Of a stretch of 47,591 bases of DNA, positions 32,734 through 44,705 are shown one piece after another. Origin of the DNA: Mycogone perniciosa (lineage: Eukaryota > Ascomycota > Sordariomycetes > Hypocreales > Hypocreaceae). The stretch is taken from NCBI GenBank assembly GCA_025331125.1, contig JAOALB010000256.1, positions 1 through 47,591 of the forward strand, in the 5' to 3' direction. Made by a program: the position numbers and the translations under genes. The notes under the pieces are model-generated. The model did not search any database and was not told the origin of the DNA. It saw nothing but the letters and a program-made list of their open reading frames with translations. Every line of letters starts with the position of its first letter. The first letter of the stretch is position 1.

Positions 32734-33978
32734 ATGACAAACCAGACCCGGGACTATGGCGACCTCCGGGTGACCTTGACTTCTGCTTATGACTGGGTCT
32801 GGAGCGACGTTGGCAGCGGGGCGACGAGAGACGGCGCCTTCTGGCACCCAAAGTCCCAGGGAGCCATGCGTGCCGTAGGCAGTGTCGGCATCGGTAACTA
32901 CACTGACATCAACGGCAAGAGAGCCACCGTCTTAGTGGGCGCGAACCCGAACAAGCCTCCAGTTGGGGGCAAGCCAGCTGTTGCTGCCCCTACTGGATAC
33001 ACACAGATCTGGACTGATAAGAGAAGTGGTGGGAAACATAATGGGTCTTTCTGGAGGCCTATCCCACCGAGTGGTTATGTGTCGTTGGGTGATGTCGCCC
33101 AGGGCAACTGGGATATGCCCAGTGTGGACAGGATCTGGTGCGTGAGAAGGGACCTCGTCAGGGAGGCCAGGTACGAGCCGAACAGCCTTTGGGACGATAC
33201 GAAATCAGGGGCTGAAAAGGATGTCTCCTGCTGGGAGGTGATCCCAGATTCTATCGGCGTCACTGGCGGCGAAAATATTCCCGTCAGGGTGGATGCGTTC
33301 CGGGCTCATCAGAGCTACTCTAGGCCTGACATCAACCTGGCCTGGGTTCTCGCACTGCCTATCCCTAAGGACTTTAAGAAATTTGATGCCCCAGTACCAC
33401 AGATAACGGCAAATACCATTCCTAGCAAAGGGGACCAGTTCTCTTACCTTGAGCAGTGCACCGTCTTGTTGCCTTTTGTGGCCTTCTTCTCTCCCACGGA
33501 CCAGCGGAGCCTCGATAATATCCGCAATCCATTCTGCTCTGTAGGCAGAGCCATTGCTTGGTTCGCCGAGGGCGTTTGGGTGAACGGCTCTGCGGGCCCT
33601 TTCAATCGCGAACAGACGATTAAATACGGCATATCAACTACGCAAAAGGAGGAGATGACACACAGCGCCGGCGTCGAGATCTCGGCCTCGGGCGGTATTG
33701 GATTTGCCAATTTTGGAATTAGCCTCAACTACCAGTTCACCTATTCCACTTCTTCCTCCTTCACCGAGTACACTGAGAAGTCGGTGACGGAGAGGTTTGA
33801 GGTTCTGGCTCACCACGCTACCGTCTTGTTTTCCAAGCACATCTGGCTCAAAGCGACGCGTTCGGATGGAACCCATGTCTTGGTTCAAGTCGAGATCACC
33901 GCTAATGATGATGTGTATTTCAGCGGATGCGAACTCCCCAAGAACTTTGAGGTGGCAGCAGAGTATTTGGAGGATTGA
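32734..33978 (+). CDS. Vps62-like repeat protein with beta-rich, aerolysin-like C-terminus
   Basis: Single-exon gene, 414 aa, no stops, codon use typical of a living gene. The ATG at 32734 has a good context (CCAACATGA). The open frame extends three codons upstream only to a TTG, so that start is rejected. N-terminal half: three units with the pattern W-[ST]-D-x-x-S-G-x-x-x-[DN]-G-x-F-W at about W23, W93 and W153 (the third degenerate), each followed by a glycine-rich V-x-x-G-[NY] segment; this is the Vps62-type repeat. C-terminal half: about residues 295-355 alternate Ser/Thr/Gly with hydrophobics (...ISTTQKEE..., ...SASGGIGFANFG...), the style of the membrane-inserting beta-hairpin in aerolysin/MTX-type pore formers. 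Vps62-like proteins with such C-termini occur in many ascomycetes. There is no signal peptide. A role in defence or antagonism is only inference. It is the only intact ordinary gene in the island. Confidence 0.8.
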   Translation: MTNQTRDYGDLRVTLTSAYDWVWSDVGSGATRDGAFWHPKSQGAMRAVGSVGIGNYTDINGKRATVLVGANPNKPPVGGKPAVAAPTGYTQIWTDKRSGGKHNGSFWRPIPPSGYVSLGDVAQGNWDMPSVDRIWCVRRDLVREARYEPNSLWDDTKSGAEKDVSCWEVIPDSIGVTGGENIPVRVDAFRAHQSYSRPDINLAWVLALPIPKDFKKFDAPVPQITANTIPSKGDQFSYLEQCTVLLPFVAFFSPTDQRSLDNIRNPFCSVGRAIAWFAEGVWVNGSAGPFNREQTIKYGISTTQKEEMTHSAGVEISASGGIGFANFGISLNYQFTYSTSSSFTEYTEKSVTERFEVLAHHATVLFSKHIWLKATRSDGTHVLVQVEITANDDVYFSGCELPKNFEVAAEYLED

Positions 33979-34009
33979 AAGGGCAATCCGTCTCTCGATG
34001 TCGCCGTGA

Positions 34010-34740
34010 TGGGCTAATCATCCATTCTACGGGGCTGCCCCGACGACTGTCCAGTTAGCATCACTGGCCAGCGTAAGATGGGGCCTTAATCGCTATCGTT
34101 GGCTTCTATTCTTTTTAACTAGTTAGTTAAGTAATAATAAGAATTATTGGGTATGAGACGTGTCAGGTGGCAGCAATAAGCCAGCAACTTCACCCTTGCC
34201 AGGCCTCATGGGTGTGATAAGTTGTTCCTCAAAAACGGTCAGCCCAAGCCCCTATTTTGACCTCAGTGAAAGTCTGCGCCGAACACAGAAATTGCAAATG
34301 CATCTTCACAATTCGGAGGACTTTATTTCTAAATTCATTTTCTGTATCGGCACTGTGGGCAAGGAAGCAAGGAGAATATCTCAACGTTATTAGTGCAGCA
34401 TACCTTTAAGACTGAGACTGAGTCACCTGGATGCTAGAATTCAAGCAAAGCGTGATATGTAGACCTAATTATCAATCGGGGGCGTCTGACCGAGCTGTCA
34501 AGCATGAGCAACATCCAAGCCTCCTGCACTTACCCTTTCCAAAAACGGCGGCCTTAAAAGCGTCTCGCTTACCCAAGTAACCTCCTCAGACGGACGGCCA
34601 TGCCAATTCAAAAGATGTTGACACTGCTGAGCGCTTAACTGAAAATGAAATCGAATTGGCTGAAAGTATCTGCACACTGACTCTGCAGCACTTCATCGTC
34701 TAAAGATGAGACAAGTGTAGCCTGTATCGAAGGTTGCAGG
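34010..34740. other. Intergenic DNA, no gene seen
   Basis: Downstream of the Vps62-like gene. TTTTTAACTAGTTAGTTAAG followed by AATAATAAGAAT (34110-34145) is AT-rich and is a plausible 3' end and polyadenylation region. The remaining open frames are short and lack ATG starts or motifs. Confidence 0.4.
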
Positions 34741-34741
34741 G

Positions 34742-34945
34742 TTAGCCTCGAACTAGTAGAAGTACTTGGTGATGGAGCAAGGCGGATCGCAGCTGGTCGA
34801 TTATGTTAATTGATTGCGTTGTCGTGGTCGTCAGGATACGGATCATGCCCAGGGACTTTCGTGGCTCGTCATTATCGTAGAGTTCGTCTTCGTCGTCCGT
34901 GTCAGTCTCAGAATCGGATGGGATTTCTATCATGTCGTCCGACAT
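34742..34945 (-). CDS. Short acidic ORF, doubtful exon or remnant
   Basis: Minus-strand ATG at 34945 opens a 67-aa frame with an acidic cluster (S-D-S-E-T-D-T-D-D-E-D-E) followed by a Thr run and an amphipathic C-terminus. The frame extends upstream past the ATG for about nine residues (...L-A-D-P-A-W) before a TGA. It could therefore be the last exon of a longer decayed gene. No family is recognised. Confidence 0.2.
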   Translation of the reverse strand: MSDDMIEIPSDSETDTDDEDELYDNDEPRKSLGMIRILTTTTTQSINIIDQLRSALLHHQVLLLVRG

Positions 34946-36415
34946 CCACGCCGGGTCAGCCAGCTGATGGTCTCACACCCGTCGTGCCGCCATAAAAATA
35001 TACTGTGAGAAGTTCCGTAACAGTTGAGGAGGCTGCCACTGCTGTAGTAGTGAATCCCTCTATCTCGTGATTTTCAAATGAGAGCAGAGCAGCTTCAAAG
35101 TTCGTCTGGCCCTTATCTACGCCTTAGCCATGACGCATTTCGAAAGGTGAAAGCCGTGAATTGAGAACGAGATTGAGAGGTGGACGCAGACTCCAGCGTT
35201 CATAAACAGGTACAGACCCCACAGGACCATTCAGGGGATGATATAATGAAAGGAATTGTGAGATGGGGATACCAGCTCAGTTGGCTCGGAGTTGAACACT
35301 CCTTTTTGGCGTCTGGACGTTTTTATGTGAGGGTTAGTAATCCTTGGGAGCTTCGTGTGTGTTTAGTCATTGTTGTGCTATTGCAGATTGCGTCATTGCG
35401 TGTTAAGCGTCATCTGTGTTGTTTGGCTCAGGGATGGATGGGCATGGGAGAATTTGATGGATTTGTTTGTTTGGGAAGATCATTCAGGGCTGATGTTGTA
35501 TGATGAAATAAATTCGAAGACTTCTCCACTCGTATAATATGCGTCAAGTTGGTTGTACGGCCTGTATGATGCCATAAACTAGGCTGCGGGCGCATCACGA
35601 CGCTCACTCCAAGTGGGCTAGCGTCAAAAAGCAGGGGATCAAGTCTGCCCGCTCATTCTTGAGCATAGGAGCAAAGGAGCAGAGGGGCGAGCAAAGGCAT
35701 TGCCGGCAGGCTCCGCAAGAGAGGTCGTCGACACACCTGACAGCACTCTAGGATCCGAGTAGATACCATGCTGACGTGGAATAAAGTACGGAGCACCCTG
35801 GTGGCCTTTTGCTCGGGGGCTAGGATGGATTCCGGTAGTGTTGGTTGAGAGGATTTTAAAAGGATCAGCGAGCTGTCACATCTCTTGTCTTGGAATAGAG
35901 GTAATTAGCCTGGCAGCCCGGGCCAATTTCCAAGGTCTTTTTGTCTCTTCGGCGTTGGCCTGGATTGTTGATACAAGCTATGTGTACAGCAGTCAACCGA
36001 TGGTCACATTCCCTCCGACCGAGAAGTCCCCGGAGCCCGAATGCTATATATCCTTACCACGAAAGCCAGGGCTGCCTCCCAGCCCCTTATCCCCTATAAG
36101 CGGTAAGGCAGGGGGTTACATTGTCATAGACAAGGCATTGTCAGATTGTAGATAGGAAAGCAACTCCTTGGCGCACACGCGGCAGGAGATGCCACGAATA
36201 AGAATGCAAGAGAACTCAGTCGTCAGTCCTGTAGCCTCCATCTCGAAACAAAAGACGTCACCTACATCACTGTGCGCTGCGTTATTATCAGCATATGGGC
36301 ATAGTCTCATCCAGACTCTTACTCTATAGCCCCAGGAGGCACCACCAGGCTGAGAAATAGGAATGCAATGGCCCTGAAATTCGGTTGCTAATTGTGGGCT
36401 GGAATGCAGGAATGG
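34946..36415. other. Normal-composition DNA, no supported gene
   Basis: Frames of 60-107 codons occur but begin at GTG or TTG, lack motifs and overlap one another. A G/T-rich stretch around 35,320-35,500 and a hairpin-like CCCCTTA...TAAGGCAGGGG (36085-36115) are visible. Nothing here can be named. Confidence 0.4.
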
Positions 36416-36424
36416 GCCGTGATT

Positions 36425-36610
36425 TCGACGATCCAGGCTTATTCTCAAGGGATAAACCAAGGCATATAGGTTTGTATTAACGGAGTGGTTATAGATAAAA
36501 ATTAATAAGGTAATATTGTTAAACTTTAATATAGTCATTGTTATAGTAAATGTAATTAATAGGAACTATTTAAATGTAAATAATGTTGAGAATTACTATT
36601 TATATACACG
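36425..36610 (-). repeat. Decayed fragment of element A-type LTR
   Basis: CGACGATCCAGGCTTATTCTCAA followed by AAACCAAGG and GGTTTGTATTAAC matches the first 60 bases of the solo LTR at 36726. A weaker AT-rich match extends to about 36610. It is only about 110 bases from the intact solo LTR, so two insertions of this family struck the same spot. Confidence 0.65.
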
Positions 36611-36725
36611 TATATTTCTATTTGCATATAACTTTTAAATTTGTCCCATTTAATTTTCAGCCGATTCCTTGTATCCTATAATAGCAGCCTTATTACAGGC
36701 TTCTTAAGGTAGTGGTCGGCCTTAT

Positions 36726-37112
36726 TGTGACGATCCGGGTTGATTCTCAACAGCCAAACCAAGGTTCGCAGGGTCTATGTTGACAGAGAGGTCAGGGATG
36801 AATACTGAGCAGGGTAACGTAGTCACTATTCTGTAGAACGGGTGGTTCAGGTGAATAATTGTGTTAACGACTGTCTAAGTAACTATACTAAATGAGTGAC
36901 AAGCCAGTCGTATATATACAAAGGGAATAATCGTGGATCACCTTGGATTACACTTGTTTTCTTGATGATCCATGGTGAGTCCTTTCGCTGGCTCACTGGG
37001 ATCACTTTATAGTTTATGGTGACCTAAGTGATCCAATGCTAATTGGTTTGTTTATCCGAGGTTCCTCCGGGTACGTACCATGTCACGTTCTTATAATGGT
37101 CGGGCCGTGACA
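36726..37112 (-). repeat. Solo LTR of element A family, not RIP-mutated (387 bp)
   Basis: It begins TGTGACGATCC and ends CCGTGACA. Perfect five-base duplications CTTAT flank it (36721-36725 and 37113-37117), as expected after recombination between two LTRs of a Ty3-type element. It aligns end to end with element A's 3' LTR (reverse complement) and element D's left LTR, but has normal GC and many intact CpA and TpG steps. The strand is given by comparison with element A. A 16-base match just outside it to the element A polypurine tract (14 of 16) is noted as a possible objection. Confidence 0.85.
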
Positions 37113-37438
37113 CTTATGTGATGATGTCGTCTTTTTATTCAGGCGGCACCGTGACCTCCTTTTCGTGATGAGTTATGGTTTGAGCTTGAAATCTGTTTGC
37201 TCAGCACAGAGAGGGGAAGGAGGCCTCACATGTGTATGTCAGACTCCGTATGGATATAGTTCAACAGCTACGAATAACTGGAATGGACTGGGTTTGGTTG
37301 GCTGACGAGCGGTATCAATCACAGATCAACAGTATGAGGGCTCATTGACGAATGCATAAAATGATAGAATTCGACACTCTTGCTGATCCTAAGTTAGGTG
37401 GGAAAAGCGGCTGCTTAAATATATGAAAACTTGCTAAC
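37113..37438. other. Unique spacer between two LTRs
   Basis: 326 bases of normal composition between the solo LTR and element D. No gene or repeat was recognised, apart from the polypurine-like match at 37123-37140. Confidence 0.4.
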
Positions 37439-37823
37439 TGTAACGATCCGGGTTGATTCTCAACAGTCAAACCGAGGTTTATAGGTTTATATTGACAGAA
37501 AGGTTTGGGATAAATACTAAGCAGCTTAATATAGTTATAATTCTATAAAATAGGCAGTTTTAGTAAATGCAATTTATTAATAACTGTTTAAATAACTATA
37601 TTAAATAAATAATAAGCTAGTTATATATATATAAAGGGAATAATTATAAATTACCTTAAACCTTTTCTTTTTTTAATAGTTTATAGTAAATCCTTTCATT
37701 AGTTTATTAAGGTTACTTTATAGGCTATAGTAACTTAAATAATTTAATATTAATTTATTTATTTATTAAAAGTTCCTTTAAATATATATTATATTATATT
37801 CTTATTATAGTTACGTTCTAATA
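37439..37823 (-). repeat. Element D 3' LTR (385 bp)
   Basis: Starts TGTAACGATCCGGGTTGATT, with one G-to-A change from the solo LTR. It stays GC-normal for about 60 bases and then becomes AT-rich. Confidence 0.85.
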
Positions 37824-40130
37824 TAATATTCCCTTTTTATTAATTTTATTTTAAAAACCTATTAATTCCTTTATAAATACTATTATCTTTTATAACTTAT
37901 AAATATAATACTTTTTATTTTATATTTTATTTTGTTTATGAATAAAATATTAAATTATATAATAAAATCTTATTTTTATAAAACTAAATAATATGTAGCT
38001 TTTCTTTTATTAATTAAAGTTATTAATAATTGTATTATACTTTATTTATTTTATTATAATTATAATCTTTTTATAAAATAACTATAAATAACTTATATTA
38101 TAGTAAATATATATAGTAAAATTATTTATATAATAGTTTTAATATTATACTTGTTATTAGTTTATTTATTTTTAAATGTCCTAATCTTTTTTAATTTAAA
38201 TTATATTATAATATATAATTTTAAAGAAATAAAAAAAAAAGAAATTAAACTTTATTTACTTTATGCTTAATAAAACGTAAATAAAGTTTTTATAGAATTA
38301 AAATAGTTAAAATAATAGTATTAATTTATAATATATTATAATTTTCAAATAATATATTATAGTGTTAAATATTTAAATAAATTAAATAAAATATAATATT
38401 ATAAAGTAAAAGCTGTTAATATAATTAATTCAATTAGTTTTAAGCTCTTTAATTTATTATTGATAAATTAAAGTTTTAATACAATTATTATAAAGCTATT
38501 TAAAAGTATTTAAAATATTCTTTAAACTTTTAAAAGTTATATTTTTCTTTATAATTTCTTTACTTTATTAAATATTAATATTTCTTATTTTTTATTTTTA
38601 TAGCTTTAATTTCTTTAACTTTATATTCTTTTCTAACAGCTAAAACTTTAATTAAATTAATTAATTAATTATCTTTTAATGTATGTTTTAATTTATTTTA
38701 TAATACCTTATTAAGTAGGAATCGGCACTTTAAATATATATATATATACACAAATAATAACTAAAATAAACTGTAAGAACAGCGCTTTTAATAAAACTAT
38801 AAAGCTATAATTAAGTAATATAAAGATTAAGAAATACTGTAAATTATTTAATTATAATATTTATAGTTAAAAGTAATTGATAGTTATCTCTTTATAGTTT
38901 AATAGCTATAGAATCATAAATAAAGTAATATATTAAAAGATAATATATATTAATCGTTATTAACTTAAGTCTATTTATGTATCTTTACAATTTTATATAT
39001 CTTTAACCTAGTAATTACTTAAATAAGTAATTACCTTTTTTTAAGTAAATTAATAGAAAAAAGTATAAATATATTAAATATATTAATTACCTTTAATATA
39101 ATAAAGTTTAAAATGTTAAATATATTTAAATACTATTTAATAATATAAATTTATAAACAACTTTTAAAATAAAGTTATTAATTAAATAAAGTTTAAATTC
39201 TTTAAAATTTAATTTATTATTTAATTATATTATTTTAATATTTATAATTCTTTCTAGTGAATAATAACATAAATAAACTATTTTTCCCTTTTTAAAACTT
39301 AATCCCTTTAATTTATTTTAATTAATATACTTTTTTAATATATAAGCCTTTCTTTAATATTTTATATATATTTAATATAAAGCTATAATTAGTATATATA
39401 AAGTTAAATTTAATTAACTTTAAAATATTACTATTATAAAATATTTATATAATTAATCGCTTTATTATTTAAATATGTTTTTAAAGTTAATATAACTATT
39501 TAATTAAACTTTAATAATTCAATTATTCCGTTATATATAATATATAATATTCAATTATAAATTTAATAAAATAAAACTTACTAGTTATTTTAATATTAAT
39601 AAAGGTTAAAGTTTATTATATAATTTATATTTAAAAGGCTTAATTATTTTATAAACTATATAGTAAAAAATCAAATCTTATATTATTTCCTTAAACTTTT
39701 GAAATTTAAAATCCTTTTATATTTATTTATTAATTTTAAGAGTATATTTATATTTATATATTAAATATTAATAAACCTTTGTAATTAAAGTTTTAACAGT
39801 ATATATAAAATATAAACTTTTTATTTTATTACTAAAATCTTTTTTTATTAAACCTTATATTAGTTAAAGATTTATTATCATTTTAAATAATATAATACCT
39901 TTTAATATATTATAAGATAATATTAGTATTAAATACTTTATATATAACTTTAAATATTATTTATTAATAATATCCTTCAAAGCTTTATTTTGAAATTTTT
40001 TAATATATTTTCTTTTTTAATTATAGTAAATCTCTTCATTAAATATATTTATTCATTTATTTTTAAATTTCCTTTAATAAACTAAAATATGATTAAATTC
40101 TAAAAGGTATTTTATAACATAAACCTATTT

Positions 40131-40240
40131 TTTAAAAAGTTATTAAACTATTATAAAATATATTATTTTTTTTAAAAAGTTATTAAACTATTATAAAATA
40201 TATTATTTTTTTTAAAAAGTTATTAAACTATTATACAATA
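40131..40240. repeat. 40-bp tandem repeat, 2.75 copies, in element D
   Basis: Copies start at 40131, 40171 and 40211. The first two are identical over 40 bases, and the third matches 29 of 30 before the array ends. Confidence 0.9.
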
Positions 40241-43200
40241 AATTATATTTTTATAATTAATATATACTTTAAGTTTATATTTTCTTTTCAATAAATAATA
40301 TTATTTATTTCTAAATATAAACATAATTTTAAATACCTTTTTATTATATATTAATTAATTTATTGTTACTTATACTTTTAATAAATTTATATAAATCTCT
40401 TTAAAAAAATAATATATTTTAAAAAAATAACTTATTAATATAAAATTTGTATTTTTTAAATTCGTTTAATAATTTAATATTTTATAGTACCTATAATACT
40501 TTATAAATATATACCTTATATTTTTTAATAATATTTAAGAAAATTAAAATACTGTTTAAACAAATCATTATAAAAATATCATAATATCTTTCTAATATAT
40601 TATGAATTATCCTTTGAAATATTATAAAAGCATTAAAACAGTTAAAGAATATAATTAAATATTTAAATAAACTATATTTAATTTTAACGGTAGTTATTTA
40701 TTTATATTTCTTTTTAATTAAAATAAAGTTATACATTAATACTATAAATTATTTTTATTTATATAATGTATTTAATAACTTTATAATTAATAGTAATAAA
40801 TTCTTATTTTCATAATAGCTTTATTAAACTATTAATAATTTATAATTAACTATAATTTACGTTTTTGTAATATAAATATAATAAAATAGTTTATTTTTAA
40901 TAAAAAAGGTTCAATATACTTTTCTATTTAATATATGATTTAAATAATTATATATACTTTTAAGCTTTTTTTATTTAAATTATAATTCTTATAAAAAGTA
41001 ATATTTATATTATTTGTACATCTAATTATATAATTTTCTTAATTATATTTTCATAGTTTTATATTTAATACTCTTTTTAAATAATTTATTATACTTTTAA
41101 TATTCTTTAAAAATATTTAACATTTAATTTAATAATATTATTATTTCAAAACCTTTTATTATAAGTATTCTATTAATATAAACAGTTAATATCTTTTAAT
41201 TGTTATTTTTAATTTAAAGTATAATACATATTTATTATTACTTTTATTATTTAATATTTTAAAACATATAATTTATTAATTATTATTTTATAGCCCTTTT
41301 ATAAATTATAGTAATTATTTTTTAATTTTATTTTATATAAACTTTATAGTTAATTAAAGGTTTTTAAAGTAAATATTACTTTTTCACATTATAGGTAACT
41401 CTTTTATAAATAATAAAATTAAATCTATTTTAATATAGCTTTTTTATAATTTAATTAATCTTTGTATTTTTGAAAGTAAATTTATACTTTATATATTTTT
41501 ATATTTACTGCTTTTAAAGTCTTGTTTATAAATATATAATATACTTATACTTTTAATAGTATATATAATTTCATACTATATATAGAATATTATTAATTCT
41601 TTTTAAATATTAATTCTGTAATTTATTTTAATTATATATAATAGATTTTAAACTATTATACGTTAAGTAATACTATTAATTATATTTAAACCTTTTTTAT
41701 AATAAAATTATATTTTTATTAATTCTGTTAATAATAAATATAATATCCTTTAAATTTATATCCTTTACATCTTTATAGTTAATAATCCTTTTGTAAAGTT
41801 TTAATATTTAATATAATAATAATTTCAAAGTTTTTATGTTATATAATTATAATTTCTTTTTTAAAACTATTATAATTTTATATTTATTTTATAAATTAAA
41901 ACTAACTTTTAATTAAAAATATATTATATATTTATATATAATAGAAATAATTTAAAATATAATATACTACTTTTATAAATAAAGTGATTTATAGTATAAT
42001 CCTTTTATTTATAAAACTATTTCAAAACTTTATATATAATTAAAGTAGCTAAAATAAACTTAATAACTGTTTTATCCTTAATATCATTCTATATATAAAG
42101 CCATTTATATAAATATAAATTTATTTTATTTTATTATATATTTATAATAACCTTTTTAATTAAATTTAAATAATATTTATTTAATTTATCTTTAATCCTA
42201 TTATATATAAATAATATATTTTCTTCATTTTAAAAATATAATATTATATAATAATAGTGTATATTATAGAAAGTTATTTCTATTTTCATTTTTAAAGTTA
42301 TTACTTTTATATCATTTTTTACTATTAATAGTAATTTAATAAAAATATTAATAATTCATTGTAATAATTATTTATATATTTAAAATATTATTATCTTTAA
42401 CTTTCTATAATTAATAGGTCTTAAAACTATATAAACTTTTTATTTAAGTTTTAATATAAACGTTTAAAGTTTATTAGTTTTTAGGTTTATTAAGCTTTAT
42501 AATCCTTTAAAAAATAGTTTAATTTATTATAATTATAATCAATAAGCTTTACTTTTCTTTTAAATAATATTTTAATTCATTTAATTAAATCTTTTATTAT
42601 TAAAGTTAATAATAGACTTTTATTACTTTTTACTTTAATTTATATAAGTCTGATATTTATAAACTTATTTAAATAAATATTAATATTCTCTATATTCAAA
42701 TAAACTATATAAAAGAAACTATTTATATTTATATATTTTTTAATAAATTTAATAATACCTTTATTATAAATGGATTTATATATTTGCCTTTTAACTTTAA
42801 ATTTAAATTTATTATAACAGTATTTAATAAAAATAAAGTCTTTTTATTTTACTTTCAAAATATAATCTTTAAAGTATATAATATAATTAACACATTTTCC
42901 TTTTTAAATTAGATTTATAAATTTACCTTTTATAATATATATTTTTATTAATATTATTAAAAATACTATTTAATTCTTTTTTAAATTAATGATGGTTAAT
43001 AAATATAATTTATATTTATTTATTAACTTTACCTTTATTATTAGAAAAATCCCTTTAAATTAAATTAAAGTACTTTAAAGCATTACTTTTAAATTATTTA
43101 ATAGTTAAAAAGACTCTAACTTTTATATTAAAGTTAATTAAAAAATAAATAAAGTAATGATGTAATTAAATAAAAAGAATTAAAGTATTATAATACTTTT

Positions 43201-43323
43201 ATTAATAAACTTAAAAAGCTATATTTTAAATAACTTTTTTTAAATCCTTTAAAGGTTAATCCCTTTTAAAGTAAATAAGGTTTAATATTATAAATTTATA
43301 ATAATTATTTATTATTAATATAT

Positions 43324-43419
43324 TATTTATAAACGTTTAATATTCTAAATAATAAAATATTAATAATATTCTATTTATAAACGTTTAATATTCTAAATAA
43401 TAAAATATTCATAATATTA
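43324..43419. repeat. 48-bp tandem duplication in element D
   Basis: Two copies (43324-43371, 43372-43419) share 46 of 48 bases, including the AT-mutated AAACGTTTAATATTCTAAAT core. Confidence 0.85.
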
Positions 43420-43671
43420 TATTTATTTTATATAATTAACTTTTATATATTAAAAGGCTTTTTTTTATATATGTATAAAATTATTTGATTTTATAAAGTT
43501 TATTTTTATTTTTACTTTTATTTATAATATTATTTTTATTATTATTTTACTTTTAATAAAAAAGTAAAATAAATGGTAAAGTATTGAAATTATTAAAAAG
43601 AGATGCTATAGTAAATATATTTATAATATTACTTAAAGACTTTAATAGCTTTTAACAAAAAGGTTATAATA

Positions 43672-43866
43672 TGTAATGATTTAAATAAACTTTTGAAGGA
43701 TAAATTAAAGTTTATAAGTTTATATTAATAAAAAAGTTAAGATAAATGTTAAATAAAGTAATATAATTATAATTTTATAGAATAAATAGTTTTAATAAAT
43801 ACTATTATTCATAACTATTTAAATAACTATATTAAATAAATAATAAACTAGTTATATATATATAAA
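43672..43866 (-). repeat. Element D 5' LTR, truncated
   Basis: TGTAATGATTTAAATAAACT at 43672 is the RIP-converted form of the LTR start. Alignment to the solo LTR holds for about 195 bases up to TATATATATAAAGG and then ends abruptly, so roughly 190 bases are missing or displaced. Confidence 0.7.
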
Positions 43867-44599
43867 GGATAGTGATAATAACTATTAAAAAATAGAGTAA
43901 TATTTTTAATACTTTAAGGTTTATAATTACTTATATATATCCTTAATTATTAGTAATTTAGTATATACTTTAATAGTTATATTCCCATTAGCCTATTATT
44001 TCAATATTCTCTTAGACTTAGGCTTTAACCTAGTTAAGCTATAATAAAAAAAAAGAATATACTTTTAAATATATTACTTTTTTAATATAAATATATAATA
44101 AATTAATTCCTTTTTTTTATCGTTTTTAAAATTCAAATATTATTACTTTATTCAGTATTATATTTTCTTATATAAATAAGGTATTGTAAAATAATTTTAA
44201 AGTTTAATTACTTATATTCTTTAAAGTTTAAAAAGATTTTCTTTTTTTTTTAAAGTTTATATTGAAATTATACTATTTTATATTATGAATCTTCCTTTTA
44301 TTATTTTTAAAGTTATAACTTATTAACTAAATATAAATCTTAATTTAATATTAATTAATAAACGCTTTAAAGTAATATAATCAATAAAAGGTATTTAAGT
44401 TTAACTTACTTTTCATTTAATTTTATTTTGTTAACTTTTAATAAAAGCTTTTAATAAAAACAAAGTTATTAAATAATATATTATTTCTTAAATAAACTTT
44501 AATACTTTTTCTATATATAATATTAATTTTGATTTATTTATATTTATATATTCTTTTAAAGTATTTATTTTTTATTTTTTATTTTCTTTAATTCTTTAA

Positions 44600-44705
44600 T
44601 TATTATTATAGTATTAAGCCTACCCTTTAATAGCTTATTAGTATTATATATATCTTTATATCATAGTTTAACTTTATATATTTAAACTATATTTTCATAT
44701 TGATA
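44600..44705. repeat. Direct repeat, copy 1 (partner at 46663)
   Basis: TTATTAGTATTATATATATC and its flanks match 46663-46768 in the same orientation over about 105 bases, with mainly C/T and G/A differences. The copies are 2.06 kb apart, as the ends of a short LTR element would be, but no ends were identified. Confidence 0.55.

Larger units (their letters stand above)
37439..43866 (-). mobile_element. Element D: heavily RIP-mutated sister of element A
   Basis: The left LTR (37439-37823) is followed by DNA whose reverse complement matches the 3' end of element A, including the polypurine region, the chromodomain block (about 38540-38620) and, further on, the gag zinc knuckle (about 42490-42550). 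The element therefore lies on the minus strand, with its 3' LTR on the left. The right, 5' LTR starts at 43672 but stops matching at about 43866. The internal part is about 5850 bp, the best guide to the intact length of element A. Every coding relic is saturated with stops. Confidence 0.8.

Noticed and set aside
35271..35310. tRNA-like phrase AGCTCAGTTGG followed by a T-arm-like hairpin GGAG-TTGAACA-CTCC and T5
   Set aside because: The two arms are about 5 bases apart with no room for an anticodon arm, and there is no acceptor stem. The A-box to B-box spacing is too short for a Pol III promoter.
34160..36155. Frames at 34160-34393, 35180-35503 and 35838-36155
   Set aside because: They start at GTG or TTG, show no motif and no codon preference. 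An 85-codon subset of the second starts with ATG (near 35247) but looks like chance.
36116..36538. 140-aa minus-strand frame with an ATG
   Set aside because: Its N-terminal third is antisense to a decayed LTR fragment and it has no recognisable domain.
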